This document shows positions 6,534 through 12,739 of a stretch of DNA of 12,739 nucleotides, piece by piece. The stretch covers positions 1-12,739 of the forward strand of contig CALXAZ010000003.1 of NCBI GenBank assembly GCA_944386395.1, given 5' to 3'. Both the position numbers and the translations under genes were made by a program. The number at the start of each line of letters is the position of its first letter. The first letter of the stretch is position 1. The stretch comes from an uncultured Clostridia bacterium. Lineage in GTDB: Bacteria; Bacillota; Clostridia; Oscillospirales; JAAYOS01. The notes beneath the pieces are model-generated. The model had not been told where the DNA came from, made no database searches, and worked only from the letters and a program-made list of their open reading frames with translations.

Positions 6534-7355
6534 ATGGAAGAGTATAGAAAGGCTACATTTGTATATCATGGCAGGAAGCTGCCATCGGCGTATCTGCCAG
6601 CAGAGCCGGCAGATATTGGGAACGAGACGCTTGAGGCTATGAACAGAGATGGGATAATGATAGCGCTTGCGCCGGTCCGCAGCGCAAGGGTAAGGGAGCT
6701 GGGTTTTCAGCCGGCGTTCAATCTGGCGATACACTCAATAAACCGTCCCGCATATGCCCCGGAGCCGGTTGAGCTGGTCATAGCACACCATGAAGATATC
6801 GGAGGCATAAACAGGATATATGAGGGCGTAATGCCTTTCAGGGATCATATGCTTCGCAGTGAGGCTGATTGGGAATATATTTCCGGGCTTGCATCGCAGC
6901 ACGGCGGAGGTCTGATGGTGCTCCGCGGGGAAAACGGGGTAGACGGATATGCAGTGGTGGCAAAGGGCAGAGATGGAATAGTTGCAAGGGAGCTCTTTGC
7001 GATGGATGAGCAGACATATGGAAAAACCTGTGCCGGGGTCTTGGACAGTTTTGGCGTGAGGACTGCAACAATGTTCACGCCGGCATGTCCGCATGACAGG
7101 GACGTATATGGAGCAGTCAGGATTGTCGACGCGGAGGGGATGCTTCGCATTGCCGCGGGGTATCGCACTGAGATGGACTTTGAAATTGAGGTCAGGGATC
7201 CTTATGCAGAATGGAACAATGGCACATATTCAGTAAAGGGCGAGACAGTCGTGAAAAAACCATCCAGCGGAGAAGGAATGGAGCTGGACATGGCATCGTT
7301 TGCCGGGATACTTTTTGGAGCCGGTCCGATGCCCTATCTCAATTTGCTTGACTGA
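6534..7355 (+). CDS. Eis-like protein with degenerate first GNAT domain and SCP2-like C-terminus
   Basis: A 273-residue protein. The last ~80 residues (RIVDAEGML from residue 196, then FEIEVRDPYAEWNNG and MELDMASFAGILFGA) match the sterol-carrier-like C-terminal domain of Eis-type acetyltransferases. The middle (about 78-190) resembles the second, non-catalytic GNAT domain. The N-terminal part is short: residues 1-65 keep only the end of the first GNAT fold (GIMIALAPV then RELGF). The usual acetyl-CoA loop, normally Q/R-x-x-G-x-G/A, is missing: KLPSAYLPAEPADIGNETLEA stands in its place. Full Eis proteins are about 400 residues. GAAAGG at 6519-6524 supports ATG 6534. The stop overlaps the next start by one base. 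Acetyltransferase activity is doubtful; it may be a scaffold or a decayed enzyme. I infer the family from the C-terminal pattern. Confidence 0.7.
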   Translation: MEEYRKATFVYHGRKLPSAYLPAEPADIGNETLEAMNRDGIMIALAPVRSARVRELGFQPAFNLAIHSINRPAYAPEPVELVIAHHEDIGGINRIYEGVMPFRDHMLRSEADWEYISGLASQHGGGLMVLRGENGVDGYAVVAKGRDGIVARELFAMDEQTYGKTCAGVLDSFGVRTATMFTPACPHDRDVYGAVRIVDAEGMLRIAAGYRTEMDFEIEVRDPYAEWNNGTYSVKGETVVKKPSSGEGMELDMASFAGILFGAGPMPYLNLLD

Positions 7356-7924
7356 TGACAAAGGCGGAAGCAAGACGCCAAGCGGCCGAGCGGATAAGTG
7401 AGATAGGTGCCGCAGAGAGATTCATCCAGGACGAAAGTATCTTCTGCCGACTTATGGGTATGAGAGAGCTGATAGAGGCAAAAACTGTTTTTTGCTATGT
7501 TAGCACCGGCGAAGAGATAGATACAAGAAGGTTGATAGAATTTTTACTTGGGAGGGGAAAATCTGTATGTGTGCCGCGATGTGGGGATGCGGGGCATATG
7601 GATGCGTGTAGGATACAAAGTCTGGACGAGCTTTCTCCCAAAGGGAAATTTATGCTGGACGAGCCTGAGGATAGCTGCGACATGGTGGAGCCGGAAAACA
7701 TAGACCTTGTAATTTTGCCGGGTGTGGCATTTGGTGAAAATCTGTCAAGACTCGGTCGTGGCGGAGGATATTACGACAGATTTCTGGCAAACTGCAAGGC
7801 GTTTTGTGTCGGGCTCTGTCGTGAGGCTTTGATATTTGACAGTCTGCCTGAAAGACCACACGATGTGAGGGTCGATGCGGTGGTAACTGAATGCCGGACA
7901 TTGCAGCAACAGGAAAGGAACTGA
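7355..7924 (+). CDS. 5-formyltetrahydrofolate cyclo-ligase
   Basis: A 189-residue enzyme (MTHFS family, usual length about 180-200) converting 5-formyl-THF and ATP to 5,10-methenyl-THF, which returns stored folate to the active one-carbon pool. The family signature is PGVAFGENLSRLGRGGGYYDRFL, with the glycine-rich LGRGGGYYDR core at residues 133-142. The N-terminal part has the expected basic helix (KAEARRQAAERI) and a YVSTGEEIDT strand-turn. The start overlaps the stop of the Eis-like gene (TGATG), so translation is coupled. It supplies the same one-carbon pool from which ThyX, three genes upstream, draws methylene-THF. The mltG gene follows after three bases. Confidence 0.95.
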   Translation: MTKAEARRQAAERISEIGAAERFIQDESIFCRLMGMRELIEAKTVFCYVSTGEEIDTRRLIEFLLGRGKSVCVPRCGDAGHMDACRIQSLDELSPKGKFMLDEPEDSCDMVEPENIDLVILPGVAFGENLSRLGRGGGYYDRFLANCKAFCVGLCREALIFDSLPERPHDVRVDAVVTECRTLQQQERN

Positions 7925-7927
7925 GAA

Positions 7928-9025
7928 ATGGCTGAAAACAACAGTGGAACGCGGCAGCGCGTTACAACAAAAAGAGCACGTTCAGGCGGAAAGATAGGCT
8001 GCCTTGGAGCGATGCTGTATTTTTTGATGGTAATAGGAGTTTCGGCGCTGCTTGCAGGATTTGCGTGGCTATGTGCTGATGATGTGCTGGCGCTTACGAA
8101 GGAGGATGTTGTAAGCGTGATAGAGGTGTCCGAAACTGATACGATAGATGACATCGCGGATAAGCTTGTTGAAAATGGGGTTATCAAATACGGATGGCTA
8201 TTTAAGCTGTATGCGGGTTTTTCAAATGCGGAGGAGAAGATCGATCCGGGCAGCTATCAGGTGAGCTCGATAATGGACTATCGTGCAGTGGTGTATGCGA
8301 TGAGGGACACCTCCGATTACCGTACAATCGTGACGGTCACAATACCCGAGGGCTTTACGCTGGAGCAGATATTGGAAAGGCTTGAAGAGGAGCAGGTCAA
8401 TAGTTACCAGGAGCTGAAAGAGACCTGCGATAGCTATGACTTTGAATACAGTTTCCTTGCCGACCTGCCGCTTGAGGAGGGAAGGCTGGAGGGATATCTT
8501 TTCCCTGACACATATGATTTCTATGTAAACGAGGGAGCTATAAGCGCAATAAACAAGCTGCTTTCCAACTTTAACCGCAGGCTGACAGCAGAAATGAGGG
8601 AGACTGCTGAAGAGATGGGATATACTCTTCACGAGATACTGACCATAGCGTCACTTATCGAAAAGGAAGCGGCAAACAGTGATGAGATGAGTACGATATC
8701 GTCTGTCATACACAACAGGCTTGGAAGCAGCGAATACAAGCTGCTGCAGATAGACGCAACGGTACAGTATGCCTTGCCAGAGAGGAAAGAAAAGCTGAGC
8801 TACGAGGATCTCCAGTATGACAGTCCGTATAATACCTATCTTTATGAGGGACTGCCTCCCGGACCGATATGCAGCCCGGGGCTTGCAGCCATCAGGGCGG
8901 CGCTGAATCCAGCGAATACCGATTACTATTTCTATGCCCTTACAGAGGATGGTACGCATGAATTTGCAAGAACGGCAGAGGAACATCAGGCAATAATTGA
9001 TGCAAACCCAGGAGTATATGACTAA
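7928..9025 (+). CDS. mltG: Endolytic murein transglycosylase MltG (YceG-like)
   Basis: A 365-residue membrane-anchored enzyme that cleaves nascent peptidoglycan glycan strands and so ends chain growth. Residues 1-24 are a basic cytoplasmic tail, followed by one membrane helix (about 26-48); the rest is outside. A LysM-like part (about 60-130) precedes the catalytic YceG domain, with the motif IASLIEKEA (Glu245 and Glu247 in the EKE; the catalytic glutamate is in this motif) and then VIHNRL, QIDATVQYAL, LPPGPICSPG and ALNPANTDYYFYA, all family blocks. AAAGGAA precedes the start by a few bases. It is the last gene of the unit from 4261 and is closed by a hairpin at 9032-9067. Its co-transcription with tagA ties that unit to the cell envelope as well as to dTMP. 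Confidence 0.95.
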   Translation: MAENNSGTRQRVTTKRARSGGKIGCLGAMLYFLMVIGVSALLAGFAWLCADDVLALTKEDVVSVIEVSETDTIDDIADKLVENGVIKYGWLFKLYAGFSNAEEKIDPGSYQVSSIMDYRAVVYAMRDTSDYRTIVTVTIPEGFTLEQILERLEEEQVNSYQELKETCDSYDFEYSFLADLPLEEGRLEGYLFPDTYDFYVNEGAISAINKLLSNFNRRLTAEMRETAEEMGYTLHEILTIASLIEKEAANSDEMSTISSVIHNRLGSSEYKLLQIDATVQYALPERKEKLSYEDLQYDSPYNTYLYEGLPPGPICSPGLAAIRAALNPANTDYYFYALTEDGTHEFARTAEEHQAIIDANPGVYD

Positions 9026-9031
9026 AAGCGG

Positions 9032-9072
9032 AGAGAAGCCAAACGGTTAATTCCGTTTGGCTTCTCTGTGTG
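9032..9072 (+). terminator. Hairpin terminator after mltG
   Basis: A perfect 15-base-pair stem (9032-9046 with 9053-9067; arms AGAGAAGCCAAACGG and CCGTTTGGCTTCTCT) has a six-base loop, TTAATT. It begins seven bases after the mltG stop. The tail is GTGTGTAG, which has alternating rather than consecutive Ts, so it may be partial and let some transcription through to the U32 gene. Confidence 0.7.
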
Positions 9073-9113
9073 TAGACACATTGGAGAATATAAGTTTTGT
9101 ACAGGAGGAGACG

Positions 9114-10343
9114 ATGGAAGCTTTAAGAAAAGTTCCAGAGCTGCTTGCGCCGGCAGGTGATATGGAAAAGCTGATAATGGCAGTTAGATATGGTGCTGAT
9201 GCTGTATATATGGCGGGCAGCGAATTTGGAATGCGTGCAGCAGCAGGTAATTTTGAAGGTGATATGCTGAGAAAGGCAATAGATTTTTGTCATAAAAACG
9301 GTGTAAGGGCGTATGTGACGCTGAATACCGTTGCCCATAACGATGAGATCCCGCGCATAGAGGTTTTTGCAGAGTATGTGCAGGAAGCGGGAGCGGACGC
9401 CGTAATAGTTACAGATCCCGGGGTTATGAGCATAGTAAAGAGATATGCGCCCGGGTGTGACATCCATATCAGTACACAGGCTGGAGTTACAAATTATGCG
9501 GCAGCAAATATGTGGCATGAGCTTGGAGCAAAGAGGGTAATACTTGCAAGGGAGCTTACGCTGGATGAGATACGCGGGATACGTGAAAAGACGCCTGATA
9601 CGCTAGAGGTAGAGTGTTTTGTGCATGGGGCGATGTGTGTAAGCTTTTCGGGAAGGTGTCTGCTGTCAAACTATATGGCAGGCAGGGATGCAAATAGGGG
9701 CGCCTGTGCACAGCCGTGTCGGTGGAAATATTACCTCCGCGAGGAGCGGCGGGAGGGAGATAACTTCGAGATACAGGAGCATCCAGAGGGGACATATATT
9801 ATGAACTCCAAGGATATGCGGACGATAGATTTTCTCGGTGAGATAGTAGGTGCCGGAGTGGATTCGCTTAAGATTGAAGGGCGGGCAAAGAGCTCGTATT
9901 ATGCCGCTGCTGTTACCCATGCGTATAGGGGGGCGCTTGATGACCTGATAGCCGGAAGACCGTTTGATAAGAGATGGATGGATGAGACAGAGAAGGTTAG
10001 CCACCGTGAGTATTGTGGAGGATTTTACCATGGAGCTGAGCAGCAGCCAATGCAGCACTATGGTGACTCGTCATATATCCGTGATTGGGATGTATGCGCG
10101 GTAGTTGAGAGCTGTGACAGCCTTGGGAATGCTGTAGTGTTGCAGAAAAACCGGTTTTCACCCGGCGAAACGATGGAGCTGCTTGTGCCGCAGGGAGGGA
10201 CACAAAGCTTTGTTGTGGGACAGGTGCGTGACCCGGATGGAAACAGAGTAGATATTGCGAACCATCCGCATATGCTTTATACGATAAAGCTGCCGGTGGA
10301 GGTGCCGAAATATAGTGTACTGCGCAAGTGTGTCAAGGCATGA
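9114..10343 (+). CDS. U32 peptidase-family protein (TrhP/YrrO-like)
   Basis: A 409-residue protein. The U32 signature is present as ECFVHGAMC (Glu167 to Cys175) followed by GRCLLS. Cys175, Cys182, Cys198 and Cys202 form the conserved cluster of this family, in which an iron-sulfur centre is proposed. Blocks LLAPAGD at residues 10-16, YGADAVY and ISTQAGVTNY belong to the same family. Members of this group (TrhP in E. coli, YrrN/YrrO in B. subtilis) are known to take part in prephenate-dependent 5-hydroxyuridine formation at tRNA position 34, rather than protein cleavage; the specific role here is inferred. The open frame extends upstream to 9057, inside the terminator, but AGGAGGAG at 9103-9110 sets ATG 9114. 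A -10-like TATAAG lies at 9089-9094, without a good -35. It follows mltG, as in B. subtilis. Confidence 0.92.
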   Translation: MEALRKVPELLAPAGDMEKLIMAVRYGADAVYMAGSEFGMRAAAGNFEGDMLRKAIDFCHKNGVRAYVTLNTVAHNDEIPRIEVFAEYVQEAGADAVIVTDPGVMSIVKRYAPGCDIHISTQAGVTNYAAANMWHELGAKRVILARELTLDEIRGIREKTPDTLEVECFVHGAMCVSFSGRCLLSNYMAGRDANRGACAQPCRWKYYLREERREGDNFEIQEHPEGTYIMNSKDMRTIDFLGEIVGAGVDSLKIEGRAKSSYYAAAVTHAYRGALDDLIAGRPFDKRWMDETEKVSHREYCGGFYHGAEQQPMQHYGDSSYIRDWDVCAVVESCDSLGNAVVLQKNRFSPGETMELLVPQGGTQSFVVGQVRDPDGNRVDIANHPHMLYTIKLPVEVPKYSVLRKCVKA

Positions 10344-10395
10344 TATTATAGAAAGCGTGAGCTAAGGAACTGAAGCTGCTCTGTGCCGTATTTTT

Positions 10396-10424
10396 TTGCC
10401 TTTTTGGGATAGAATAGGGATAAA
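10396..10424 (+). promoter_or_regulatory. Possible promoter of the TepA gene
   Basis: TTGCCT (10396-10401) and GATAAA (10419-10424) are 17 bases apart, each four of six to the sigma-A consensus. They lie in the 101-base gap after the U32 gene. The predicted start would fall almost on the ribosome binding site, so the leader would be very short. The match is modest. Confidence 0.3.
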
Positions 10425-10444
10425 TACCGAGAAAGGATGAGAAT

Positions 10445-11152
10445 ATGGACGAGATACACAACAGCGAGGAGCGCAAGGACGATATAGAGCAGGTAAAGGA
10501 TCTGGGCTCGGTGACAACTCAGGGCATATATGGAAATATACACTGCATAGTTATCGTGGGACAGATCGAGGGGCATCAGGTTCTTCCGCCGCAGAATAAA
10601 ACAACAAAATATGAGCATGTGATACCCCAGCTTGCGGCAATAGAGGAAAGCCGGGAGATAGATGGACTGCTTATATTGCTCAATACGGTAGGGGGAGACA
10701 TTGAAGCAGGGCTTGCCATTGCGGAACTGATTGCCGGCATGTCAAAGCCAACCGTCTCGCTTGTGTTGGGAGGGGGACATTCCATAGGAGTTCCTATGGC
10801 AGTGGCAGCAAAGCGCTCGATGATAGCCACCTCAGCTGCAATGACAATACATCCGGTGAGGCTTAATGGCGTAGTCATAGGTGCCCCGCAGACCTTTAAT
10901 TATCTGGAAAAAATACAGGACAGGATAGTTGAATTTATAACAGCAAACTCCAATATATCAGCGGAAAAGTTTACTGAGCTGATGATGAAAACCGGAGAAA
11001 TGGCGTCTGATGTTGGATCTGTGGTATATGGTCAGGAGGCAGTTGACGTTGGGCTTATAGACCAGATAGGAGGTCTGTCAGATGCACTTAGGGTTTTGCA
11101 TGAAATGATCGATGAGCGCCGGAATAACATAAAAGAAAAGCCGGAGGCATAG
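10445..11152 (+). CDS. tepA: ClpP-like serine peptidase TepA (YmfB family)
   Basis: A 235-residue cytoplasmic protein of the ClpP/crotonase fold. The catalytic serine is Ser113 in GGGHSIGVP and the histidine is His136 in MTIHPVR. An aspartate in the SDVG segment (Asp189 by my count) aligns roughly with the ClpP triad aspartate; EAVDVGLIDQIGG is the typical ClpP end. The LNTVGGDIEAG block is the oxyanion-strand region. In B. subtilis this family was called a translocation-enhancing protein and is linked to spoIIIE, and FtsK/SpoIIIE is indeed two genes downstream here. No Clp ATPase docking data can be read from the sequence, so its partner and substrates are unknown. AAAGGA at 10432-10437 supports the start. 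A strong terminator follows at 11157. Confidence 0.92.
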   Translation: MDEIHNSEERKDDIEQVKDLGSVTTQGIYGNIHCIVIVGQIEGHQVLPPQNKTTKYEHVIPQLAAIEESREIDGLLILLNTVGGDIEAGLAIAELIAGMSKPTVSLVLGGGHSIGVPMAVAAKRSMIATSAAMTIHPVRLNGVVIGAPQTFNYLEKIQDRIVEFITANSNISAEKFTELMMKTGEMASDVGSVVYGQEAVDVGLIDQIGGLSDALRVLHEMIDERRNNIKEKPEA

Positions 11153-11156
11153 AATC

Positions 11157-11194
11157 TGGTGGGACGAGATGCTTACGTCCCACCATTTTTATTT
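11157..11194 (+). terminator. Rho-independent terminator after tepA
   Basis: A perfect 10-base-pair stem (11157-11166 with 11176-11185; arms TGGTGGGACG and CGTCCCACCA) with a nine-base loop is followed directly by TTTTTATTT. It starts four bases after the tepA stop. This is the clearest terminator in the window. Confidence 0.92.
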
Positions 11195-11209
11195 AAAGGA
11201 GGAAAAAAT

Positions 11210-11236
11210 ATGGAATTGCAAAGGATATTATGTTAA
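11210..11236 (+). CDS. Possible eight-residue leader peptide before uppP
   Basis: AAAGGAGGA (11195-11203), a perfect match to the 16S tail, precedes an ATG at 11210 by six bases. The frame reads MELQRILC and stops with TAA at 11234-11236. It lies right after the tepA terminator and overlaps the -35 box of the uppP promoter, so it can only be translated from read-through of the upstream transcript. It may be the remnant of a lost start site or an unnoticed leader; chance is quite possible. Confidence 0.2.
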   Translation: MELQRILC

Positions 11237-11244
11237 TATATAAA
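11216..11244 (+). promoter_or_regulatory. Sigma-A-type promoter of uppP
   Basis: TTGCAA (11216-11221) and TATAAA (11239-11244) are separated by exactly 17 bases in an AT-rich stretch after the tepA terminator. The predicted start is about 11251, giving a leader of about 30 bases before the uppP start codon. It separates uppP from the upstream genes. Confidence 0.6.
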
Positions 11245-11250
11245 TTGTAC

Positions 11251-11266
11251 TTTTGTATATACAAAA
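11251..11266. promoter_or_regulatory. Perfect 16-base palindrome at the predicted uppP transcription start
   Basis: TTTTGTATATACAAAA is a perfect palindrome with no spacer. It begins about seven bases after the -10 box and so lies on or just after the predicted transcription start, a common place for a repressor operator. The core GTATATAC resembles GT...AC palindromes bound by some GntR-family regulators. It could instead be a chance feature of AT-rich sequence. It has no loop, so an RNA hairpin is less likely. Confidence 0.5.
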
Positions 11267-11281
11267 ACGGAGGAAAGAGCT

Positions 11282-12139
11282 TTGAAGATAATACATGCTA
11301 TATTGCTTGGGCTTATACAGGGGATAACAGAATTTTTGCCAATTTCAAGTTCGGGACACCTTGTCCTGTTTGAAAACCTGTTTGGACTTACAAGCACGGA
11401 AGAAACCAACCTGTTTTTTGACGTTATACTTCACTTTGGCACGCTTATTGCGATAGTAGTGACATACCGCCGGGATATAGCGGAGATGATAATGGCGTTT
11501 TTGGGGATAGTTTCGGATATATTTCATGGAAACAAGCCAAAGCCTGCGCGCAGTAAAAGCGATATGCCCGCCCGGAGGATGGTGTTGCTGATAGTTGTAG
11601 CTACGCTGCCGCTGTTTGCGGTTTTGCCGTTTCAGGATGCGCTTGAGTCAATAAGGACACGTCCGTGGATTGTGGGGGTAATGCTTCTTATGACTGGTAT
11701 CCTTCTGTTTTTCAGCGACAGGGCAGGTAAGGGGAGAAAGACAGAGAGAAGCGCGAGCATTGTGGATGTGCTCGTAGTAGGTATCGCTCAGGCAATAGGC
11801 ACAGTGCCCGGGATCTCACGCTCAGGCTCAACGATATCTGCGGGTATGTTTCGCGGGTTTGACAGGCAATTTGCGGTAAGGTTTTCCTTTTTGATGTCCC
11901 TGCCTGCAGTACTTGGGGCAACACTACTAAGCACCGTGGACGCTGTAAAGGAAGGGATAGACTGGGGACTTGTACCATGCTACATAGTAGGTATGGCAGT
12001 TTCTGCTGTTTCAGGCTTTTTTGCGATAAGGATTGTACGATTTATTGCGGATAAGGGAAGATTTGGAGCGTTCGCGTATTATTGCTGGGCAGCAGGACTG
12101 GTCACGATAGTGGCGTCTGTGATAAGGACGCTGGTTTAG
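11282..12139 (+). CDS. uppP: Undecaprenyl-diphosphate phosphatase UppP (BacA)
   Basis: A 285-residue polytopic membrane enzyme that dephosphorylates undecaprenyl diphosphate outside the membrane to renew the lipid carrier of peptidoglycan and teichoic acid precursors, and gives bacitracin resistance when abundant. The first family motif is LGLIQGITEFLPISSSGH, with the (E/Q)xxxE pair as Gln13 and Glu17 and His26 of the SSGH motif. The second is PGISRSGST (residues 176-184), with the essential arginine Arg180. About eight membrane segments are visible. The start codon is TTG at 11282, supported by GGAGG at 11269-11273; no ATG or GTG in frame lies near. Its own promoter and palindrome lie upstream. 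It sits between tepA and the FtsK/SpoIIIE gene, an uncommon insertion as far as I know. Confidence 0.95.
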   Translation: MKIIHAILLGLIQGITEFLPISSSGHLVLFENLFGLTSTEETNLFFDVILHFGTLIAIVVTYRRDIAEMIMAFLGIVSDIFHGNKPKPARSKSDMPARRMVLLIVVATLPLFAVLPFQDALESIRTRPWIVGVMLLMTGILLFFSDRAGKGRKTERSASIVDVLVVGIAQAIGTVPGISRSGSTISAGMFRGFDRQFAVRFSFLMSLPAVLGATLLSTVDAVKEGIDWGLVPCYIVGMAVSAVSGFFAIRIVRFIADKGRFGAFAYYCWAAGLVTIVASVIRTLV

Positions 12140-12188
12140 GGGTGGCTCTTATCAAGATGCAGGGAAGTAATGAAAGGAAGATGTAAAA

Positions 12189-12739
12189 ATGGCTGCGAAA
12201 AAGACGCCGGCAAGTAAAAAGAAAACTACCGCAAGCAGCAGGAGCAGTAAGGCAGCCTCGGCAAAAAGACCGGTGCGCAGGGAAGTTGGGGCATTTATAT
12301 GCTTCTTTCTTGCAGTGTTTTCGCTTCTTGGATTTTTTGACATAAAAGCTATATTTATCGATGTGTTTTCGTCAGCGGCAAAGGGTTTGATGGGCTATGG
12401 CTTCTATGCTTTGCCTGCTGTGTTTGCCGTGATGAGCGTCATTTTGTTTTTTCATGGCGGCAGACCTGTCAAGCTGAGGGTGTGGTGCTGCTTTTTGATA
12501 GCCCCTTTGCTTGGGGTCATGATGCATCTGTTTCTGAATGATACGGAATATACAGGTGGGTGGAAAATACTATCTGAATTATGGAACAGCGGAGTTTCGC
12601 TGGGCAGCGGCGGAGTGTTTGGCGGTCTTGTGGCAATAGGGATGAAAGCGGTATTCAGCAAAGTAGGGTCTGTTATGCTTTTGATAGGGCTGGGGATATT
12701 CCTGGGTCTTGTGGCTTTCAATATATCACCAATAAAAAT
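12189..12739 (+). CDS. FtsK/SpoIIIE DNA translocase, N-terminal membrane part (3' end outside window)
   Basis: The frame from ATG 12189 runs open to the window edge, giving the first 183 residues. Residues 1-34 form a basic tail rich in Lys, Ser and Ala (MAAKKTPASKKK). Four hydrophobic segments follow (about 36-50, 65-90, 98-115 and 165-180), separated by short loops including a glycine-rich stretch around SLGSGGVFGG. This matches the N-terminal four-helix domain of FtsK/SpoIIIE, which anchors the protein at the septum while the C-terminal motor pumps DNA; the motor itself is not in view. AAAGGAAG at 12173-12180 supports the start. The placement near tepA agrees with Firmicute gene order. FtsK and SpoIIIE cannot be told apart here. 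Confidence 0.8.
   Translation, partial: MAAKKTPASKKKTTASSRSSKAASAKRPVRREVGAFICFFLAVFSLLGFFDIKAIFIDVFSSAAKGLMGYGFYALPAVFAVMSVILFFHGGRPVKLRVWCCFLIAPLLGVMMHLFLNDTEYTGGWKILSELWNSGVSLGSGGVFGGLVAIGMKAVFSKVGSVMLLIGLGIFLGLVAFNISPIK

Noticed and set aside
9057..9113. N-terminal extension of the U32 protein from TTG 9057.
   Set aside because: It would begin inside the mltG terminator stem; AGGAGGAG before ATG 9114 and the family N-terminus decide the start.
10344..10410. T-runs after the U32 gene as a rho-independent terminator.
   Set aside because: No stem of more than four base pairs precedes the T-run.

Overview
The window is a gene-dense, mostly housekeeping stretch of a low-to-moderate GC Gram-positive chromosome, most likely a member of the Clostridia and perhaps Lachnospiraceae. 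This is inferred from AAAGGAGG-type ribosome binding sites, heavy use of ATA, AGA and AGG codons, a thyX-type thymidylate synthase, and the neighbourhoods mltG/U32 peptidase and tepA/FtsK-SpoIIIE, which are typical of Firmicutes. All fourteen well-supported genes lie on the + strand. Two are cut by the window edges: a GNAT-like protein on the left and FtsK/SpoIIIE on the right. No tRNA, rRNA, CRISPR array, insertion sequence or phage gene was seen.

Layout. (1) 1-506 is the end of an acetyltransferase-like gene, followed by a hairpin. (2) 631-3952 is a tightly overlapping three-gene cassette (MoxR AAA+ ATPase, DUF58 protein, polytopic membrane protein with a DUF4129-like tail). It closes with a strong hairpin at 3953-3980 that could work in both directions. 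(3) 3981-4354 is the only long gap. It is AT-rich in its left half, contains a possible minus-strand ORF remnant and two inverted repeats, and ends in a good promoter (4261-4289). (4) 4355-9025 reads as one transcription unit: tagA, thyX, tmk, an Eis-like protein, 5-formyl-THF cyclo-ligase and mltG, with gaps of 0-23 bases, ended by a hairpin at 9032-9067. (5) 9114-10343 is a U32 peptidase-family protein and 10445-11152 is a ClpP-like TepA, ended by a textbook terminator at 11157-11194. (6) 11282-12139 is uppP with its own promoter and a perfect 16-base palindrome near the predicted transcription start. (7) From 12189 to the end is the membrane domain of FtsK/SpoIIIE.

How the genes fit together. 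ThyX makes dTMP from dUMP using methylene-THF, Tmk phosphorylates dTMP, and the cyclo-ligase returns 5-formyl-THF to the folate pool, so three genes of one unit serve thymidylate and one-carbon metabolism. TagA, MltG and UppP serve the cell envelope: glycopolymer linkage, peptidoglycan chain termination and undecaprenyl phosphate recycling. FtsK/SpoIIIE moves DNA at the septum. The MoxR/DUF58/DUF4129 cassette probably assembles or activates envelope proteins, but its client is not visible.

I see no clearly new system. The points most worth a second look are the Eis-like protein, which has lost most of its first GNAT domain; the palindrome at the uppP promoter; the minus-strand ORF remnant behind a bidirectional hairpin; two very short ORFs with strong ribosome binding sites; and the absence of a methyltransferase gene between mltG and the U32 gene.
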